Below, one piece after another: positions 32,786 to 35,851 of a stretch of DNA of 35,851 nucleotides. This stretch comes from Lachnospiraceae bacterium (GTDB lineage: Bacteria; Bacillota; Clostridia; Lachnospirales; Lachnospiraceae). Below the pieces are notes generated by a model. The model ran no database searches. It was not told the DNA's origin and was given only the letters and a program-made list of their open reading frames with translations. The stretch is taken from positions 1 to 35,851 of the forward strand of contig JAFTAU010000035.1 of assembly GCA_017455435.1 (NCBI GenBank), given 5' to 3'. How positions within the stretch are numbered: the stretch's first letter is position 1; each line of letters opens with the position of its first letter. Both the position numbers and the translations under genes were made by a program.

Positions 32786-34387
32786 ATGCCAGACAACAAT
32801 ATGCAGCAGGAACAGGATATAGGACAGCTCCGGAAGGTCAGGCGCGAAAAGCTGGCTGAGCTTGCGACTGCCGGCAAGGATCCTTTTGTTATTACAAAAT
32901 ACGACGTAACCCATCACACCGACGACGCAAAGACGCTGTATGAGGCGCACGAGGCGGAGCTTTTGGCGGGCAGGAAGCAGCCGGACACCTCCGGTATGGA
33001 CGAGGAAGCCGCCCGCGCCGCATTAAAGGCTGATTACAACGAGCGTCGCGCTATTATGGATGCATCGCCGATTTTTGTCAGCATTGCGGGACGTATGCTT
33101 TTTAAGCGCGTCATGGGCAAGGCGTCGTTTTGCAATATTCAGGATCTGAAAGGCCGCATTCAGGTGTATGTGGCCCGCGATGCCATCGGAGAAGAAGCCT
33201 ACGCCGATTTCAAAAAATCCGATATCGGCGATATCTACGGAGTAAAGGGCTTTGTGTTCCGCACTATGACGGGCGAGATTTCCATTCACGCTTCGTCTAT
33301 GCTGCTCCTGTCAAAATCGCTGCAGCCCCTGCCTGAAAAGTTCCACGGCCTGACGGATACCGACACCAGATATCGCCAGAGATATGTGGATCTTATTATG
33401 AACCCGGAGGTGCGCGATACTTTTGTAAAGCGCTCCGCTATCATCAGGGAGATACGCAGGTTCCTGGACGAGAGAGGTTTTATGGAGGTCGAGACCCCTA
33501 CGCTGGTGTCCAATGCCGGCGGCGCGGCGGCCAGGCCTTTTGAGACGCATTACAACGCGCTGGACGAGGACGTAAAGCTGCGCATTTCTCTGGAGCTTTA
33601 TCTTAAACGCCTCATTGTGGGCGGTCTGGAGCGCGTATATGAGATAGGCCGCGTGTACCGCAACGAGGGCGTGGACACCCGCCACAATCCGGAGTTCACA
33701 CTCATGGAGCTGTATCAGGCATACACAGACTACAACGGCATGATGGAGCTGACGGAGAGTCTGTTCCGCCATCTGGCAGAGAAGATTTGCGGCGGCACTA
33801 CGGTCACATACGGCGGCGTGGAGCTGGATTTTGGCAGCCCGTTTGCCCGCATGACCATGACCGACGCGGTAAAGAAATACGCCGGTGTGGATTTTGACAC
33901 GATCAAAACCGACGAGGAGGCAAAGGCTCTGGCGCGTGAGCGCAGCCTGGAATACGAGGAGCGCCACACTAAGGGCGATATAGTCAATATCTTCTTTGAA
34001 GAATACTGCGAAAAGGAACTGGTGCAGCCGACGTTTATTCTGGATCACCCCATCGCGATTTCTCCCCTGACCAAGAAAAAGCCGGGCGACCCCGAAAAGG
34101 TGGAGCGTTTTGAGCTTTTCTGCAACGGCTGGGAGATGTGCAACGCCTATTCCGAACTCAACGACCCCATCGACCAGCGCGAGCGCTTTAAGGCGCAGGA
34201 CGCTGCCGCTGCGGCCGGAGACGAGGAAGCGGAGCATACCGACGAGGATTTCCTGAACGCTCTCGAGATAGGCATGCCCCCCACGGGCGGCATCGGCTAC
34301 GGCATCGACAGACTGATCATGCTCCTCACCGACAGCCCCGCCATCAGGGACGTGCTCCTCTTCCCGACGCTAAAATCTTTATCATAA
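32786..34387 (+). CDS. lysS: Lysyl-tRNA synthetase, class II
   Basis: LysRS, 533 residues, charging tRNA-Lys. N-terminal OB-fold anticodon domain (FVSIAGRMLFKRVMGKASF, QDLKGRIQVYV), then the class II catalytic core: motif 1 region RSAIIREIRRFLDERGFMEV, ETPTL, motif 2 YEIGRVYRNEG with DTRHNPEFT, and motif 3 GIGYGIDRLIML near the C-terminus. Everything is intact. The greA stop is one base upstream of ATG 32786; the ribosome site is weak (GAGAG), so translation is probably coupled to greA. An in-frame extension overlapping greA (from 32771) is less likely. The greA-lysS pairing is common in Firmicutes. Confidence 0.97.
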   Translation: MPDNNMQQEQDIGQLRKVRREKLAELATAGKDPFVITKYDVTHHTDDAKTLYEAHEAELLAGRKQPDTSGMDEEAARAALKADYNERRAIMDASPIFVSIAGRMLFKRVMGKASFCNIQDLKGRIQVYVARDAIGEEAYADFKKSDIGDIYGVKGFVFRTMTGEISIHASSMLLLSKSLQPLPEKFHGLTDTDTRYRQRYVDLIMNPEVRDTFVKRSAIIREIRRFLDERGFMEVETPTLVSNAGGAAARPFETHYNALDEDVKLRISLELYLKRLIVGGLERVYEIGRVYRNEGVDTRHNPEFTLMELYQAYTDYNGMMELTESLFRHLAEKICGGTTVTYGGVELDFGSPFARMTMTDAVKKYAGVDFDTIKTDEEAKALARERSLEYEERHTKGDIVNIFFEEYCEKELVQPTFILDHPIAISPLTKKKPGDPEKVERFELFCNGWEMCNAYSELNDPIDQRERFKAQDAAAAAGDEEAEHTDEDFLNALEIGMPPTGGIGYGIDRLIMLLTDSPAIRDVLLFPTLKSLS

Positions 34388-34402
34388 AGAAAGGCAAAAG
34401 AA

Positions 34403-34443
34403 CGGTGTGCCAAGGAAACAGTTCTCCTGGCACACCGCTTTTT
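34403..34443 (+). terminator. Intrinsic terminator after lysS
   Basis: CGGTGTGCCA (34403-34412) pairs perfectly with TGGCACACCG (34428-34437), extended by GGA/TCC after a bulged A, then CTTTTTA. The loop end holds ACAGTTCTCCTG (34418-34429), which recurs at 34466-34477. Confidence 0.88.
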
Positions 34444-34502
34444 ATATCATTACAGGCACGCGGGGACAGTTCTCCTGAGTTATTAAACCCGAGGGCGTAG
34501 AT

Positions 34503-34916
34503 ATGTATGATGACAGGAAAAGCATATTTATAAAAACGGTGCTGCTTAATATACTGCCGCTTGTATTCTGGATGCTTAAGTTCCTCATAATCTGGAAAGC
34601 GCCACTTATTAAACAATTTCTTGGTGATGTTATTATGCTTCCTTTCTTTGAGGTTGCTTCGACGATATTGGCGGGAATTGTGGATAATATGCGGTGCAAA
34701 AACCTGAAAACATTTAATCTTATGGGATTGATTTTAACTGTGAGCGCAGTAGGCGGATGCTACCTTGAGGGAAGCCTTTATTATTGGGTTATCAGTAGCG
34801 ATTTTCTTACTAAATATATAACTGTGGCTATCACAGAACTTTTCGCGTTGATTGTCGCAGTATTTTTGTTTATCGGAAATATAAAAATTATTATTCGAAA
34901 CAGAAAAAAGCATTGA
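34503..34916 (+). CDS. Small hypothetical membrane protein
   Basis: A 137-residue protein with about four hydrophobic segments (roughly 10-32, 41-61, 69-90, 102-126), a charged N-terminus MYDDRKS and a basic C-terminus IIIRNRKKH. I recognise no family or motif. GAGGGCG lies before the ATG. The gene is AT-richer than its neighbours and stands between repeat-bearing intergenic sequences, so it may be accessory or recently gained. It could also be a chance reading frame, though continuous hydrophobic patterning argues for a real gene. Confidence 0.6.
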   Translation: MYDDRKSIFIKTVLLNILPLVFWMLKFLIIWKAPLIKQFLGDVIMLPFFEVASTILAGIVDNMRCKNLKTFNLMGLILTVSAVGGCYLEGSLYYWVISSDFLTKYITVAITELFALIVAVFLFIGNIKIIIRNRKKH

Positions 34917-34960
34917 CTGAAGTTTTTGTATTAAGGGTGTGTCAGCAGCACCCGTTCCCA

Positions 34961-35172
34961 TAACACACAGGGACGGTCGCTCTGTGCTTACGCACTTTAT
35001 ATCTGATGCCTTACTACTGCATATTCATCGCCGTTACGGTAATAGTGGCATTCTTGTCGACTTCCCTAACACACAGGGACAGTCCCTCTGTGCTTACGCA
35101 CTTTATATCTGATGCTTTACGACTGCATATTCATCGCCGCTGCGATAATAGCGGCATTCTTGTCGACTTCCC
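34961..35172. repeat. 106-bp tandem duplication (two units, 8 mismatches)
   Basis: Units 34961-35066 and 35067-35172 are adjacent and differ at 8 of 106 positions by hand alignment. Each begins with a REP-like inverted repeat (TAACACACAGGGAC...GTGCTTACGCAC) and then carries, on the minus strand, the last 23 or so codons of a small Cys-containing protein. Differences are half synonymous and half conservative within that reading frame. Confidence 0.88.
34997..35066 (-). pseudogene. Truncated duplicate of the 3' end of the small Cys-rich gene
   Basis: The minus strand of unit 1 reads GSRQECHYYRNGDEYAVV followed by Arg-His-Gln-Ile and a stop, the same ending as the intact gene next door with three conservative changes (His/Arg, Asn/Ser, Arg/Lys). 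No start or 5' part is present; the sequence upstream on this strand is the REP-like hairpin of unit 2. It looks like a remnant of a paralogue. Confidence 0.65.
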
Positions 35173-35276
35173 CCGAAAAGACGGGCGTAGTCATCTTCAT
35201 CCATGTTGACGGAGCAGTAATATGCCTCATTCTCTTCATCATATTCATAATATGCACAGGTTTCACAGTCTTTCAT
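35103..35276 (-). CDS. Small four-cysteine protein (DUF6472-like)
   Basis: A 57-residue acidic protein with Cys4-x2-Cys7, Cys21 and Cys41, a likely small zinc-binding unit: MKDCETCAYYEYDEE, then CSVNMDEDDYARL, CRYYRSGDEY and a KHQI end. The pattern of Tyr-Asp-Glu repeats between the cysteines resembles a family of tiny uncharacterised clostridial proteins (DUF6472, from memory). ATG at 35276 has GGTGAGG at close spacing. A longer version from TTG 35330 would overlap a small upstream frame by TTGA. Its last 23 codons are duplicated downstream. Function unknown. Confidence 0.7.
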   Translation of the reverse strand: MKDCETCAYYEYDEENEAYYCSVNMDEDDYARLFGGSRQECRYYRSGDEYAVVKHQI

Positions 35277-35326
35277 AATCCTCACCGCCTTTTGTATTTC
35301 GAGTCGTAACTCCACGAGAGTTTCGG

Positions 35327-35449
35327 TCAATCTTTAAAATTTTTTCCCACACGTATTTCAAAAATCTGACAATCCTTTTGTTCCACTTGGATTTCATAAT
35401 TCAAACAATCCTGTGACAGCTGTTCAAGCTTCATGGTTTCGAAAGGCAT
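35327..35449 (-). CDS. Possible 40-residue ORF upstream of the small Cys-rich gene
   Basis: The minus strand from ATG 35449 reads MPFETMKLEQLSQDCLNYEI and on to FEIRVGKNFKD, ending in TGA that overlaps the TTG of the longer version of the next gene. The composition is protein-like, but there is no good ribosome site and no recognisable family, so it may be a remnant or chance frame. Confidence 0.25.
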   Translation of the reverse strand: MPFETMKLEQLSQDCLNYEIQVEQKDCQIFEIRVGKNFKD

Positions 35450-35516
35450 CCGCTATAATCAATTCGCCGCCTAAACCAGCTTCGTGAGCGGCGCGCCGTC
35501 ACTTCTTCCTTCAATA

Positions 35517-35525
35517 ATTATACCA
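35517..35525 (-). promoter_or_regulatory. Extended -10 promoter reading toward the small Cys-rich gene
   Basis: The minus strand reads TGGTATAAT at 35525-35517, an extended -10, with a poor TTGTAT 16 bases upstream. The start near 35510 would give a leader of about 230 bases for the four-cysteine gene, or a short one for the 40-residue frame. Confidence 0.4.
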
Positions 35526-35851
35526 AAAGAAATAATAGATACAATACACACGCCTGCATGGCGTTATGCACGCCCCGGTCCTTCTTCAAAAATATCGAAA
35601 AATGACCGCTTTTGGCCTCCTTTGTCAGAAGTTGTCCGTTTGCATTGAGCAAAAGATGTGTTAGTATTAAAGCGGTTCAATAATCTGAATCGATCGTATC
35701 CATTCTAAAGTCTTAAAACATTTCGTTTTAGGCCGGAAGCATGAAAACTTAATTAATCGTGCGGTAGGGAGTGCTGAGAGGCAAGTATGCATATAGCACT
35801 CTCGGAAAAGAGGATTTGAGCGAAAACAGAGAGTGCTGAGAGACAAGTATG
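35526..35851. other. Gene-poor tail with small palindromes
   Basis: No credible gene on either strand. Visible structures are GGCGT/ACGCC (35560-35564, 35570-35574) and TAAAAC/GTTTTA (35714-35719, 35725-35730, extendable by two pairs). The segment ends in the direct repeat listed separately. It may be the leader or upstream region of a feature beyond the window. Confidence 0.5.
35769..35851. repeat. 21-bp direct repeat, 62-bp period, cut by window end
   Basis: GAGTGCTGAGAGGCAAGTAT plus G at 35769-35789 recurs with one change (GGCAAG to GACAAG) at 35831-35851. An AGCACTC at 35795-35801 is complementary to the GAGTGCT of both copies, so either copy could form a stem with it. The second copy ends exactly at the window edge, so more copies may follow. 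Confidence 0.7.

Noticed and set aside
34935-34953. GGGTG/CACCC hairpin as terminator of the small membrane protein gene
   Set aside because: The five-pair stem is weak and no T-run follows.
35795-35837. CIRCE (HrcA operator) from AGCACTC...GAGTGCT
   Set aside because: The spacing is 29 bases instead of 9 and the outer TTA/TAA bases are missing.

Overview
The window looks like chromosomal DNA from an anaerobic Firmicute of the Clostridia, probably a gut or sediment fermenter. This rests on an Etf-coupled lactate dehydrogenase set, a class III fructose-bisphosphatase, LCP and polysaccharide-deacetylase envelope proteins, SigA-type promoters with strong Shine-Dalgarno sites, and a short radical-SAM-modified peptide locus. 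Genus cannot be read from the sequence. I see no tRNA, rRNA, CRISPR array, insertion sequence or prophage gene.

Layout. (1) 1-5154: an operon with the end-truncated etfB, an etfA with a [4Fe-4S]-type N-terminus but split by a frameshift, and an FAD-linked lactate/glycolate dehydrogenase; this matches the LctBCD electron-confurcating lactate dehydrogenase order. A lipoprotein with a catalytically dead SGNH-hydrolase fold overlaps it by 4 bases. (2) 5264-10444: a 1726-residue secreted protein carrying an intact version of the same SGNH plus beta-helix module, with an alpha/beta-hydrolase added at the C-terminus. (3) 10521-15458: a winged-helix/LicC-like nucleotidyltransferase with an APC permease, then UDP-galactopyranose mutase with an uncharacterised nucleotidyltransferase, both pairs suggesting surface-glycan decoration. 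(4) 15512-16354: a deacetylase lipoprotein. (5) 16449-21267, minus strand: uvrB-uvrA. (6) 21395-23528: a DapF homologue lacking both catalytic cysteines, and an LCP glycopolymer ligase whose N-terminal tail is in another frame. (7) 23604-26230: trmO and, convergent, fbp. (8) 26533-32159: a large beta-helix surface protein, a 42-residue RiPP-like precursor and a radical SAM/SPASM maturase. (9) 32308-34387: greA-lysS. (10) 34503-35851: a small membrane protein, a 106-bp tandem duplication of the 3' end of a small Cys-rich gene, and a gene-poor tail ending in a direct repeat.

The most interesting points are the compact peptide/maturase locus behind a giant surface protein with an attenuator-like hairpin between precursor and enzyme; the dead/active SGNH paralogue pair; the DapF homologue with Ser and Asn in place of its catalytic cysteines; and two genes broken by -1 shifts at A-runs, which may be sequence errors, real lesions or programmed slippage.
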